This document shows, piece after piece, positions 1 to 5,367 of a DNA stretch of 5,367 nt. The position numbers and the translations under genes are program-made. This DNA is from Gammaproteobacteria bacterium. GTDB taxonomy: Bacteria; Pseudomonadota; Gammaproteobacteria; SZUA-152. Every line of letters begins with the position of its first letter. Within the stretch, counting starts at the first letter, position 1. The notes beneath the pieces are model-generated. The model saw only the letters and a list, made by a program, of their open reading frames with translations. It did not search any database and was not told where the DNA came from. Where the stretch lies: the NCBI GenBank assembly GCA_030599435.1, contig JAUVNZ010000124.1:1-5367 (forward strand), in the 5' to 3' direction.

Positions 1-989
1 ACGATAACCCGGCATAATAAGTCTCCCACTGGTCCTCCCCGCACCGATTTAACGCCCTTGCCGCGCAATTTAAACAATTTGCCACTTTGAGTTTCGGCTG
101 GAATTTTGAGCTTTACACGGCCATTTAGGGTGGGAACTTCCATTGTTCCGCCCAGAGATGCTGTCGCAAAGCTAATAGGGGCCTCACTATAAAGATTGTT
201 ATCTTCGCGATGAAACAGTGGATGTTCTTTGACGCTCACCTGGACGTATAAATCACCGGCCGGCGCACCACGCCCACCTGCCTCACCCTCACCGCTTAGG
301 CGTATTCGGTCGCCATTATCAACACCGGCAGGCACTTTTACCGACAACGTTTTTGTTTCCTGAGTTTTCCCCTGGCCATGACACGTGCCGCAAGGATCTT
401 TGATGACTTCACCCGTGCCCTGGCAATGGGGGCATGTTTGCTGAAGCGAAAAGAAACCCTGCTGCATTCTTACCTGGCCAACGCCTCCGCAAGTTGTGCA
501 TTGCTCAGGCTTTGAGCCCTTTTTAGCACCGCTGCCACCACAGGTGGCGCAGGCTACAGATGTCGGCACGCGTATTTTGACCGTGGTGCCGCGCACAGCA
601 TCTTCCAGACTGAGTTCCATGTTGTAGCGCAGATCAGCACCACGTTGAACTCTTTGACCGCCTGCTCGGCCACCACTACCACCGAACACATCACCAAACA
701 CATCGCCAAAAATATCACTGAAATTCGCGCCACCGGCTCCAGGGCCACCACCGCCCATGCTGGAATCGACACCAGCATGACCAAACTGGTCATAGGCAGC
801 CCTTTTTTGGGCATCAGCCAGGACTTCATAGGCCTCTTTAGCCTCTTTGAATTTCTCTTCTGCCCCCTTGTCATCTGGATTACGATCCGGATGATGTTTC
901 ATTGCCAAACGTTTGAAGGCTTTCTTCAGGTCAGCCTCGCTAACATTGCGTTCCACGCCCAGGGTTTCGTAGTAATCTCGTTTTGACAT
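1..989 (-). CDS. dnaJ: Chaperone protein DnaJ (Hsp40), 3' end cut by the window edge
   Basis: DnaJ is the cytoplasmic co-chaperone that binds unfolded protein, hands it to DnaK and stimulates DnaK ATP hydrolysis. The 329 residues visible here show the complete type I layout. The J domain is at residues 1-70, with HPD at 33-35 and [10 protein letters not shown] closing it. A Gly/Phe-rich linker spans about 72-112 and includes [13 protein letters not shown]. Four CxxCxGxG zinc motifs follow: CATCGGSG (147), CTTCGGVG (164), CPHCQGTG (186) and CGTCHGQG (200), so all eight cysteines are present. The C-terminal substrate-binding beta domains start near 210. The family usually runs to about 375 residues, so roughly 45 are missing beyond the left edge; the frame is otherwise open and intact. 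The ATG at 987-989 fits the family start ([12 protein letters not shown]), although no strong Shine-Dalgarno precedes it. The gene lies 217 bp downstream of dnaK, its functional partner. Confidence 0.98.
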   Translation of the reverse strand, partial: MSKRDYYETLGVERNVSEADLKKAFKRLAMKHHPDRNPDDKGAEEKFKEAKEAYEVLADAQKRAAYDQFGHAGVDSSMGGGGPGAGGANFSDIFGDVFGDVFGGSGGRAGGQRVQRGADLRYNMELSLEDAVRGTTVKIRVPTSVACATCGGSGAKKGSKPEQCTTCGGVGQVRMQQGFFSLQQTCPHCQGTGEVIKDPCGTCHGQGKTQETKTLSVKVPAGVDNGDRIRLSGEGEAGGRGAPAGDLYVQVSVKEHPLFHREDNNLYSEAPISFATASLGGTMEVPTLNGRVKLKIPAETQSGKLFKLRGKGVKSVRGGPVGDLLCRVI

Positions 990-1035
990 GTTTTTTACAG
1001 TTCTTATAACGGAGTTAATTAGGCATTATTTATTA

Positions 1036-1065
1036 TTAATAACAATTAGTTAATAGATATATCAA
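1036..1065 (-). promoter_or_regulatory. Possible sigma-70-type promoter for dnaJ
   Basis: Reading the minus strand, TTGATA (1060-1065, 5 of 6 matches to the -35 consensus) is separated by 18 bp from TATTAA (1036-1041, 4 of 6 matches to the -10 consensus). Transcription would start about 40 nt before the dnaJ ATG. The stretch 1021-1080 is very AT-rich, so such matches arise easily by chance. The call rests on position and spacing only. Confidence 0.25.
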
Positions 1066-1099
1066 TAAATTACTTTAGTTTTATTGAGGCCATACAGCA

Positions 1100-1134
1100 A
1101 GACGCGACAACCGGTTACCCCGCCTGCCGCGCCC
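1100..1134 (-). other. GC-rich stem-loop in the dnaK-dnaJ gap
   Basis: In the minus-strand transcript, GGGCGCGGCA (1125-1134) can pair with UGUCGCGUCU (1100-1109). This gives a 10-bp stem including three G-U pairs, around a 15-nt loop that itself contains the palindrome AACCGGTT. No U-tract follows the stem, so it does not look like an intrinsic terminator. It could be a processing or stability element that sets dnaK mRNA above dnaJ mRNA, which is inference. A second, weaker AT-rich hairpin (AGTTAA/TTAACT, 1156-1176) lies between it and the dnaK stop codon. Confidence 0.4.
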
Positions 1135-1206
1135 ACGTACTTAATTTGTTTTGCTAGTTAACTCGCTGCTTTAACTTAAACAGTTGAGCCCCCAGCATCA
1201 AACAAT

Positions 1207-3165
1207 TTACTTGTCGTCCTTAACTTCTTCCTTATCGTCCTTAACCTCTTCGAACTCGGCATCGACGACATCGTCGTCTGCGGAAGATTGTGACTCAGCT
1301 GATGCATCTGCACCACCTTCGCCAGAAGCACCTTCAGCACCAGCTTTTTCAGCATAGGCACGTTCGGCCATTTTTCCGGAAGCTTCTACCAATGTTTTGG
1401 TTTTGGCCTCGATGGCTTCTTTGTCATCACCCTTCATGGCCTCTTCAAGTTCCTTGATGGCGGCTTCAATACTTTCTTTTTCGCCTTCTTCCAGTTTGTC
1501 GTCACCCATTTCTTCCATGGATTTTTTGGTGGCGTGAATCATATTGTCAGCCTGGTTGCGGGCATCCACCAGTTCATGGAACTTGGCATCTTCTGCCGCA
1601 TGGGCTTCAGCATCCTGAACCATTTTTTCGATATCTTCGTCCGACAGACCGCTAGAGGCCTTAATGACGATGGACTGTTCTTTGCCGGTAGCTTTGTCTT
1701 TAGCCGACACGTTAAGAATACCGTTGGCATCAATATCAAAAGCAACCTCAATCTGTGGTATGCCGCGTGAGCTAGGTGGGATATTCGAGAGATCGAAACG
1801 TCCCAGTGATTTATTGCCAGAAGCCACTTCACGCTCACCCTGTAAGACATGCACGGTAACCGCCGTCTGGTTGTCTTCTGCAGTAGAAAACACCTGCTGT
1901 GCTTTAGTAGGGATAGTGGTGTTTTTCTCGATGAGCTTGGTCATTACGCCACCCATGGTCTCGATACCGAGGCTCAGAGGAGTCACGTCCAGCAGTAATA
2001 CGTCTTTGACTTCGCCGCCTAAAACGCCGCCCTGAATCGCAGCACCTACGGCTACAGCTTCATCGGGGTTCACGTCTTTACGAGGCTCTTTGCCGAAGAA
2101 CTCTTTTACCGTCTCCTGCACCTTGGGCATGCGGGTTTGACCACCCACCAGGATGATATCGTCGATATCCTGCGCTCCTAGTCCGGCATCACTCAAAGCA
2201 GTGCGACATGGCGCAACAGTACGTTCGATCAATTCCTCGACCAGAGACTCCAACTTGGCGCGGGTCAGCTTAATGTTCATGTGCTTGGGACCACTGGCAT
2301 CAGCGGTAATGTATGGCAGATTAACGTCAGTTTGTTGTGTAGAAGACAGCTCAATCTTGGCCTTCTCAGCACCCTCTTTCAGACGTTGCAGAGCCAGTGG
2401 ATCATTGCGCAGGTCTACGCCCTGATCTTTCTTGAATTCGTCTACCAGGTAATCAATGAGGCGTTGATCAAAATCTTCACCACCGAGGAAGGTGTCACCA
2501 TTGGTGGATAACACTTCAACCTGATGTTCGCCATCAATATCAGCCAGTTCGATAATGGAGATATCGAAGGTACCACCACCGAGGTCATAAACAGCAACCT
2601 TGCGGTCACCCTCTTTCTTGTCCATACCGAACGCCAGCGCAGCTGCGGTGGGCTCGTTGATGATGCGTTTGACGTCCAGACCAGCAATTTTACCGGCATC
2701 TTTGGTAGCCTGACGCTGAGAGTCATTAAAATAGGCTGGAACCGTGATAACAGCATCAGTCACTTCCTCACCGAGATAGTCCTCGGCATCTTTTTTCATC
2801 TTTTGCAGTACGCGAGCAGAGACTTCCGGGGCAGCCATCTTGTTACCGTGAGCTTCCACCCAGGCATCGCCGTTGTCAGCCTTGACGATTTTGTAGGGCA
2901 CCAGGTCAATGTCTTTTTGCACTTCGTCATCCGTGTAACGACGACCGATAAGACGTTTGACCGCATACACGGTGTTTTGGGGGTTGGTTACCGCCTGACG
3001 TTTGGCGGGCGCACCAACGATGACTTCGTTGTCATCTGTGAATGCCACTACCGATGGTGTGGTGCGATCACCCTCAGCGTTTTCAATAACGCGAGGCTTG
3101 CCGCCTTCCATCACAGACACGCAGGAGTTGGTGGTTCCCAGGTCAATGCCGATAATTTTTCCCAT
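1207..3165 (-). CDS. dnaK: Chaperone protein DnaK (Hsp70)
   Basis: DnaK is the ATP-dependent cytoplasmic Hsp70. It binds exposed hydrophobic peptides, cycles with DnaJ and GrpE, and in gammaproteobacteria also helps restrain sigma-32. The protein has 652 residues, slightly longer than the 638 of Escherichia coli. The nucleotide-binding domain covers about 1-385, with the phosphate loop [12 protein letters not shown] (5-16), Lys70, Glu171 in [11 protein letters not shown], the DLGGGTFD segment with Thr199, and [10 protein letters not shown] (338-347). The hydrophobic interdomain linker [13 protein letters not shown] ends at 400. The substrate-binding beta domain runs to about 505 and the helical lid to about 605. 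A Gly/Ala/Ser-rich disordered tail follows and ends in the acidic motif [16 protein letters not shown] plus an extra EEVKDDK. The ATG at 3163-3165 begins the family N-terminus and has a GGAG Shine-Dalgarno (3176-3179) 10 nt upstream. It lies 153 bp after grpE and has its own sigma-32-like promoter. No catalytic residue that I checked is missing. Confidence 0.99.
   Translation of the reverse strand: MGKIIGIDLGTTNSCVSVMEGGKPRVIENAEGDRTTPSVVAFTDDNEVIVGAPAKRQAVTNPQNTVYAVKRLIGRRYTDDEVQKDIDLVPYKIVKADNGDAWVEAHGNKMAAPEVSARVLQKMKKDAEDYLGEEVTDAVITVPAYFNDSQRQATKDAGKIAGLDVKRIINEPTAAALAFGMDKKEGDRKVAVYDLGGGTFDISIIELADIDGEHQVEVLSTNGDTFLGGEDFDQRLIDYLVDEFKKDQGVDLRNDPLALQRLKEGAEKAKIELSSTQQTDVNLPYITADASGPKHMNIKLTRAKLESLVEELIERTVAPCRTALSDAGLGAQDIDDIILVGGQTRMPKVQETVKEFFGKEPRKDVNPDEAVAVGAAIQGGVLGGEVKDVLLLDVTPLSLGIETMGGVMTKLIEKNTTIPTKAQQVFSTAEDNQTAVTVHVLQGEREVASGNKSLGRFDLSNIPPSSRGIPQIEVAFDIDANGILNVSAKDKATGKEQSIVIKASSGLSDEDIEKMVQDAEAHAAEDAKFHELVDARNQADNMIHATKKSMEEMGDDKLEEGEKESIEAAIKELEEAMKGDDKEAIEAKTKTLVEASGKMAERAYAEKAGAEGASGEGGADASAESQSSADDDVVDAEFEEVKDDKEEVKDDK
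1210..1251 (-). repeat. 21-bp tandem duplication at the dnaK 3' end
   Basis: Two adjacent 21-bp units, 1210-1230 and 1231-1251, match at 19 of 21 positions. Both differences are synonymous or nearly neutral for the encoded heptad: each unit encodes EEVKDDK, so DnaK ends [14 protein letters not shown] before TAA. The E. coli protein ends with a single such motif (EEVKDKK), so the second copy looks like an in-frame local duplication. Confidence 0.85.
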
Positions 3166-3175
3166 AATCGTAAAT

Positions 3176-3179
3176 CTCC
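3176..3179 (-). promoter_or_regulatory. dnaK ribosome binding site
   Basis: GGAG on the minus strand lies 10 nt before the dnaK ATG. It supports that start, which also matches the family N-terminus. Confidence 0.7.
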
Positions 3180-3188
3180 GATGTTTAA

Positions 3189-3217
3189 TCTATAAAAAGT
3201 CGTTCTAAATTCGTTAA
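3189..3217 (-). promoter_or_regulatory. Possible vegetative (sigma-70-type) promoter for dnaK
   Basis: On the minus strand, TTAACG (3212-3217) lies 17 bp from TATAGA (3189-3194), with 4 of 6 consensus matches in each box. Transcription would begin near 3182, only a few bases before the Shine-Dalgarno. It could supply basal expression alongside the sigma-32-like promoter upstream. The region is AT-rich, so a chance match is quite possible. Confidence 0.25.
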
Positions 3218-3256
3218 ATGTTTGGTTTTCCAACCACAAAGTATCTATCTACACAG

Positions 3257-3285
3257 TAAGTAGGGGTAAATAAATGTAATTCAAC
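3257..3285 (-). promoter_or_regulatory. Sigma-32 (RpoH)-type heat-shock promoter for dnaK
   Basis: On the minus strand, GTTGAAT (core TTGAA at 3280-3284) is followed after 13 bp by CCCCTACTTA (3257-3266). The known sigma-32 consensus is CTTGAA, 13-17 bp, then CCCCATTTA, so the -35 core, the CCCC tract, the spacing and the position 5' of dnaK all fit. Transcription would start near 3250, giving a leader of about 85 nt that includes a small TGGTT/AACCA hairpin (3223-3236). The site lies in the grpE-dnaK gap, so dnaK and perhaps dnaJ can be induced separately from hrcA-grpE. Confidence 0.65.
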
Positions 3286-3318
3286 CCTTTCCTGGTAACA
3301 GATGTGACGGATTATGTC

Positions 3319-3915
3319 CTACTTTTCTTCCTCAACAGCAGCAGCCTTTGAAACCACCACCATGGCAGGTCTAATGAGGCGATCATTTAGCTGGTAACCC
3401 TTCTGCATTACCGCCATAACGGTATTTGGCGCATGGTCGGTGCTCTCCTGCATGGTCATGGCCTGATGAAATTCAGGGTTAAAAGGCTCGCCTTCTGATC
3501 CCAACGCCTCAATACCAAATTTTTCCATTGCCGAGGTCAACATTTTCAATGTCAGCTCTGAGCCCTCTTTGAGTTGAGCCGTGGTTTCTGCCTCTTCTGC
3601 GGTGGCAGCAGCCAAACCCATTTCCAGACTGTCTTTTACCGGTAACAACTCTATAGCGAATTTTTCCAGTGCAAATTTGTGGGCGTTTTCTACGTCCTGG
3701 CGGGCACGACGGCGAGTATTTTCAAGCTCAGCATTAGACCGTAACACCTGGTTCCAGTGTTCATCAGCTTTGGCGCGGGCATCTTCTAACATCAGTGTTA
3801 ACTCTTCATGTTTAGAAGGCTCACCGCCTGCATTTGATTCAGTGCTTTCTTCCTCAGATGTTACTTCCACTTCTACCTCAGGACTCTTAGGCGATGATTT
3901 TTTCTTCTTTGCCAT
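3319..3915 (-). CDS. grpE: Nucleotide exchange factor GrpE
   Basis: GrpE is the cytoplasmic homodimer that opens the DnaK nucleotide-binding domain to release ADP, resetting the chaperone cycle. The 198-residue length is normal for the family. Residues 1-35 form a Lys-rich then acidic, low-complexity, probably disordered N-terminus. About 36-90 form the long dimerising coiled coil with [20 protein letters not shown], followed by [12 protein letters not shown] (90-101) of the four-helix bundle. The beta-wing head that contacts DnaK occupies about 137-190 and contains the family signature [18 protein letters not shown] (173-190). The ATG at 3913-3915 has a GGAG Shine-Dalgarno 8 nt upstream; the stop is TAG. 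It sits 87 bp after hrcA and 153 bp before dnaK, the usual hrcA-grpE-dnaK-dnaJ order. A promoter-like sequence overlaps the end of hrcA. Confidence 0.98.
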   Translation of the reverse strand: MAKKKKSSPKSPEVEVEVTSEEESTESNAGGEPSKHEELTLMLEDARAKADEHWNQVLRSNAELENTRRRARQDVENAHKFALEKFAIELLPVKDSLEMGLAAATAEEAETTAQLKEGSELTLKMLTSAMEKFGIEALGSEGEPFNPEFHQAMTMQESTDHAPNTVMAVMQKGYQLNDRLIRPAMVVVSKAAAVEEEK

Positions 3916-3923
3916 TTTTTACT

Positions 3924-3927
3924 CTCC
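3924..3927 (-). promoter_or_regulatory. grpE ribosome binding site
   Basis: GGAG, within GGAGAG on the minus strand, lies 8 nt before the grpE ATG and fixes that start. Confidence 0.75.
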
Positions 3928-3988
3928 AGCAGACTTTTACGAATTCGTTAGGTACAGCAACAGCTGTGGTGCTTGCTTTCCCATGGGA

Positions 3989-4018
3989 TATATAAGGACG
4001 AGTTATCTCTGATTCAAG
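3989..4018 (-). promoter_or_regulatory. Probable promoter for grpE, sigma-32-like overlapping sigma-70-like
   Basis: On the minus strand, CTTGAA (4013-4018) lies in the last codons of hrcA. Read as sigma-32, TTGAA is followed after 15 bp by CCTTATATA (3989-3997), which matches CCCCATTTA at 6 of 9 positions. Read as sigma-70, TTGAAT is followed after 17 bp by TATATA, with 4 of 6 matches in each box. Either would start transcription about 65 nt before grpE. The leader contains the perfect palindrome ACGAATTCGT (3939-3948) and an imperfect hairpin (3956-3973). Confidence 0.4.
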
Positions 4019-5085
4019 ACAGAGCCCAGTAATTTTGCCGTAACATCGACCACCGGGATAATTCGGTCGTAAGCCATACGTGTTGGCCCAATGATGCCAA
4101 GCACACCCAGGACTTCGTCATTAGCAGAATAGGCAGCCGTAATAACACTACAATTGTCGAGCACTTCATAACCAGATTCCTGACCGATGAAGATTTGCAC
4201 CCCCTGGGCCTGCAGGGATTTATCCAGTAGATCGAGAATCCCCTGTTTTTCATTGAAGGCATCAAACAACTGCTTCAGTCGTGGCACATTGGCCATTTCG
4301 TCGTAGCCCATTAGATTGGTCTCACCCGCCAGGACATAATCATGAGGCTCTACACCTTCAAAGGCCTGATGCGCCATATCAATGGCTGAACGCATCATCT
4401 GATCCATACCCTCTCGTGCGCCCTGCATTTCTGATAGCAGCTGCTGACGAACTGAATTGACGTCTTTGCCAATAAATTCCTGATTCAGAAAATTCGAAAT
4501 ACGTTCTAACTCTGGCAGGCTGTACGCACGCGAGGTGTTAATAACCCGGTTCTGCACCTCACGTTCATTAAAAACAAGAATGGCTAAAACCCTATTTTCA
4601 GACAATGGCAAAAATTCGATTTGTCGCAGTGCAACCTGTTTCTGGAATGGCATCATCACCACACCAGCCATTTGAGTGAGTCCGGATAACATCGATGATG
4701 CGGTTTCCACTAATTGCGAAGTTTCTGCTTCCGGATTCAAACTCTTCGACAACGTTTCTACTTCGGTAGACTGAAGAGGTTTGATGGTAACGAGGTTATC
4801 GATAAACATCCGGTAACCGAGTTCCGTCGGCACACGACCTGCCGAAGTATGGGGAGCATGCACCAGGCCTAGTCGTTCCAGATCAGCCACAACATTGCGA
4901 ATGGTGGCTGAACTAAGATCCAGCTGGGCGTTTTCAGCCAGGGCTTTGGAGCCCACGGGTTGTCCATCACGAATGTAGCGCTCGACCAGAGTTTTCAGCA
5001 AAACCTGGGCGCGTTCATTAATAGCTTCGCTTGCCATGATGCTATTAACAGATTGTGACTGGGCTTTTTTATTTGAGTCTGCCAC
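4003..5085 (-). CDS. hrcA: Heat-inducible transcription repressor HrcA
   Basis: HrcA is a dimeric repressor that in studied bacteria binds the CIRCE inverted repeat and shuts off chaperone genes until heat titrates the GroEL it needs for activity. The 360-residue protein has the N-terminal winged helix at about 20-95: NERAQVLLKTLVERYIRDGQPVGSKALA, then SSATIRNVVADLERLGLV and HTSAGRVPTELGYRMFID. A central GAF-like region follows, ending with the conserved C-terminal block GQESGYEVLDNCSVITA to GVLGIIGPTRMAYDRIIP (301-344). The chosen start is a GTG at 5083-5085 with AGGA 8 nt upstream. An ATG at residue 17 (5035-5037) would give a more typical N-terminus (MASEAINERA) but has no visible Shine-Dalgarno. 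No CIRCE sequence is seen before the gene, so classical autoregulation is not evident. The first 16 residues are polar and may be disordered. Confidence 0.97.
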   Translation of the reverse strand: MADSNKKAQSQSVNSIMASEAINERAQVLLKTLVERYIRDGQPVGSKALAENAQLDLSSATIRNVVADLERLGLVHAPHTSAGRVPTELGYRMFIDNLVTIKPLQSTEVETLSKSLNPEAETSQLVETASSMLSGLTQMAGVVMMPFQKQVALRQIEFLPLSENRVLAILVFNEREVQNRVINTSRAYSLPELERISNFLNQEFIGKDVNSVRQQLLSEMQGAREGMDQMMRSAIDMAHQAFEGVEPHDYVLAGETNLMGYDEMANVPRLKQLFDAFNEKQGILDLLDKSLQAQGVQIFIGQESGYEVLDNCSVITAAYSANDEVLGVLGIIGPTRMAYDRIIPVVDVTAKLLGSVLNQR

Positions 5086-5098
5086 CAGGAAAATCCTG
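5086..5098 (-). promoter_or_regulatory. hrcA ribosome binding site inside a small inverted repeat
   Basis: The hrcA Shine-Dalgarno AGGA (5094-5097) lies within a perfect inverted repeat, CAGGA and TCCTG separated by 3 nt, that abuts the GTG start. The Shine-Dalgarno supports the GTG start over the downstream ATG. Folding of the 5-bp hairpin could partly hide it, but the stem is short and any regulatory role is inference. Confidence 0.5.
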
Positions 5099-5173
5099 TA
5101 TCTTAATATTTACGTTAGCGGTTTAGTCGATCGGTGAATAATACTGCAAATACTCTGCCTCATGGGGCTCTTT

Positions 5174-5209
5174 ATGAAACGAAAGATAAAACGAAAGATG
5201 AAGCGAAAG
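5174..5209. repeat. Three tandem 12-bp repeats upstream of hrcA
   Basis: On the plus strand, three adjacent units read ATGAAACGAAAG (5174-5185), ATAAAACGAAAG (5186-5197) and ATGAAGCGAAAG (5198-5209). The core CGAAAG is identical in all three, and each other pair of units differs at only one or two positions. The array starts 3 bp beyond the stop codon of the dehydrogenase gene and lies about 90 bp before hrcA, so it is non-coding for both. It could be a slippage-prone spacer or a set of protein-binding sites; neither is shown. Confidence 0.8.
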
Positions 5210-5212
5210 GCC

Positions 5213-5367
5213 TCAAAGTCCAAGGAATCTCAAACATTCTGGTTCAAGTCTGTCGCACGCCATTTCCATTACCCTTTTTACAATATCGTTACCAACACTC
5301 GAAGTGCTCGATTGCCCACCCAAATCAAGAGTAAGAATTTTTCCTTCCAGTAGAAGCTCTTTCACCG
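5213..5367 (-). CDS. Isocitrate/isopropylmalate dehydrogenase family protein, C-terminal fragment
   Basis: This open frame enters from the right edge on the minus strand and gives 50 residues before a TGA at 5213-5215. The segment LLLEGKILTLDLGGQSSTSSVGNDIVKRV (split here as residues 4-32) matches the C-terminal end of the beta-decarboxylating dehydrogenase family. In that family a G-LT-DLGG--ST motif precedes the last helix in NAD-type isocitrate and tartrate dehydrogenases. These soluble enzymes oxidatively decarboxylate 2-hydroxy acids. The LTxDLGG form suggests an isocitrate dehydrogenase-like member rather than LeuB, but the catalytic part is outside the window, so the substrate is uncertain. 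After the expected end comes an 18-residue tail, MEMACDRLEPECLRFLGL, which is longer than usual as I recall the family. It is co-directional with hrcA, 127 bp upstream, and has no clear functional link to the chaperones. No terminator is visible after it. Confidence 0.65.
   Translation of the reverse strand, partial: VKELLLEGKILTLDLGGQSSTSSVGNDIVKRVMEMACDRLEPECLRFLGL

Noticed and set aside
680..715. 12-bp tandem similarity in the dnaJ Gly/Phe region
   Set aside because: It encodes FGDVFGD, a normal repeat of the DnaJ Gly/Phe linker, so it needs no separate explanation.
554..986. Open frames in other registers over dnaJ, on both strands
   Set aside because: They lie entirely within the dnaJ coding region, whose J domain and four zinc motifs are unambiguous; the alternative translations are low-complexity.
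2524..3195. A 223-codon open frame on the plus strand opposite dnaK
   Set aside because: Long antisense frames opposite dnaK are a known by-product of its codon bias. The translation shows no recognisable domain, and the minus-strand DnaK is unequivocal.
3956..3973. Dyad containing AGCAC in the grpE leader as a degenerate CIRCE
   Set aside because: Only about five bases of one arm and four of the other match CIRCE, and the spacing is too short.
5162..5167. CCCCAT on the minus strand as a sigma-32 -10 box for hrcA
   Set aside because: The hexamer is exact, but no CTTGAA-like -35 box lies 13-17 bp upstream; the 12-bp repeats occupy that place.
5295..5312. CIRCE-like half-sites (AACACTC next to GAAGTGCT)
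   Set aside because: The two halves almost touch instead of being separated by 9 bp, and they fall in Ser/Thr codons of the dehydrogenase coding region.
5134..5353. Two short plus-strand open frames at the right edge
   Set aside because: They run across the 12-bp repeats and antisense to the dehydrogenase C-terminus. No Shine-Dalgarno or family resemblance was seen, whereas the minus-strand frame has a recognisable motif.

Overview
The window is a chaperone (heat-shock) locus of a proteobacterium, most likely a gammaproteobacterium of moderate GC content. DnaK, GrpE and DnaJ all read like gammaproteobacterial proteins: the DnaK tail carries the [13 protein letters not shown] motif, and GrpE carries [19 protein letters not shown]. 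An HrcA repressor is also present, which many enteric relatives lack. I cannot name the genus from sequence alone.

Every gene I can support lies on the minus strand, so the order of transcription runs from the right edge to the left. At the right edge (5213-5367) is the C-terminal end of an isocitrate/isopropylmalate dehydrogenase family enzyme. It is followed by a 127-bp gap holding three tandem 12-bp repeats. Next come hrcA (4003-5085, GTG start), an 87-bp gap with a promoter-like sequence, grpE (3319-3915), a 153-bp gap with a good sigma-32-type promoter, dnaK (1207-3165), a 217-bp gap with a GC-rich stem-loop and an AT-rich promoter-like stretch, and dnaJ (1-989). The left edge cuts dnaJ about 45 codons before its expected end.

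The four complete or nearly complete genes work together. DnaK is the ATP-driven Hsp70. DnaJ delivers substrates and triggers ATP hydrolysis, GrpE exchanges ADP for ATP, and HrcA is a repressor that in studied bacteria binds CIRCE operators. No CIRCE operator is visible in any gap here, while sigma-32-like promoters precede dnaK and possibly grpE. This suggests that sigma-32 drives the chaperone genes locally and that HrcA acts at targets outside the window, such as groESL.

I found no undescribed system, mobile element, CRISPR array, tRNA or rRNA. The points worth a second look are small: a recent in-frame 21-bp duplication that doubles the EEVKDDK tail of DnaK, the 3 x 12-bp repeat ahead of hrcA, intergenic hairpins, and the apparent mixed regulation.
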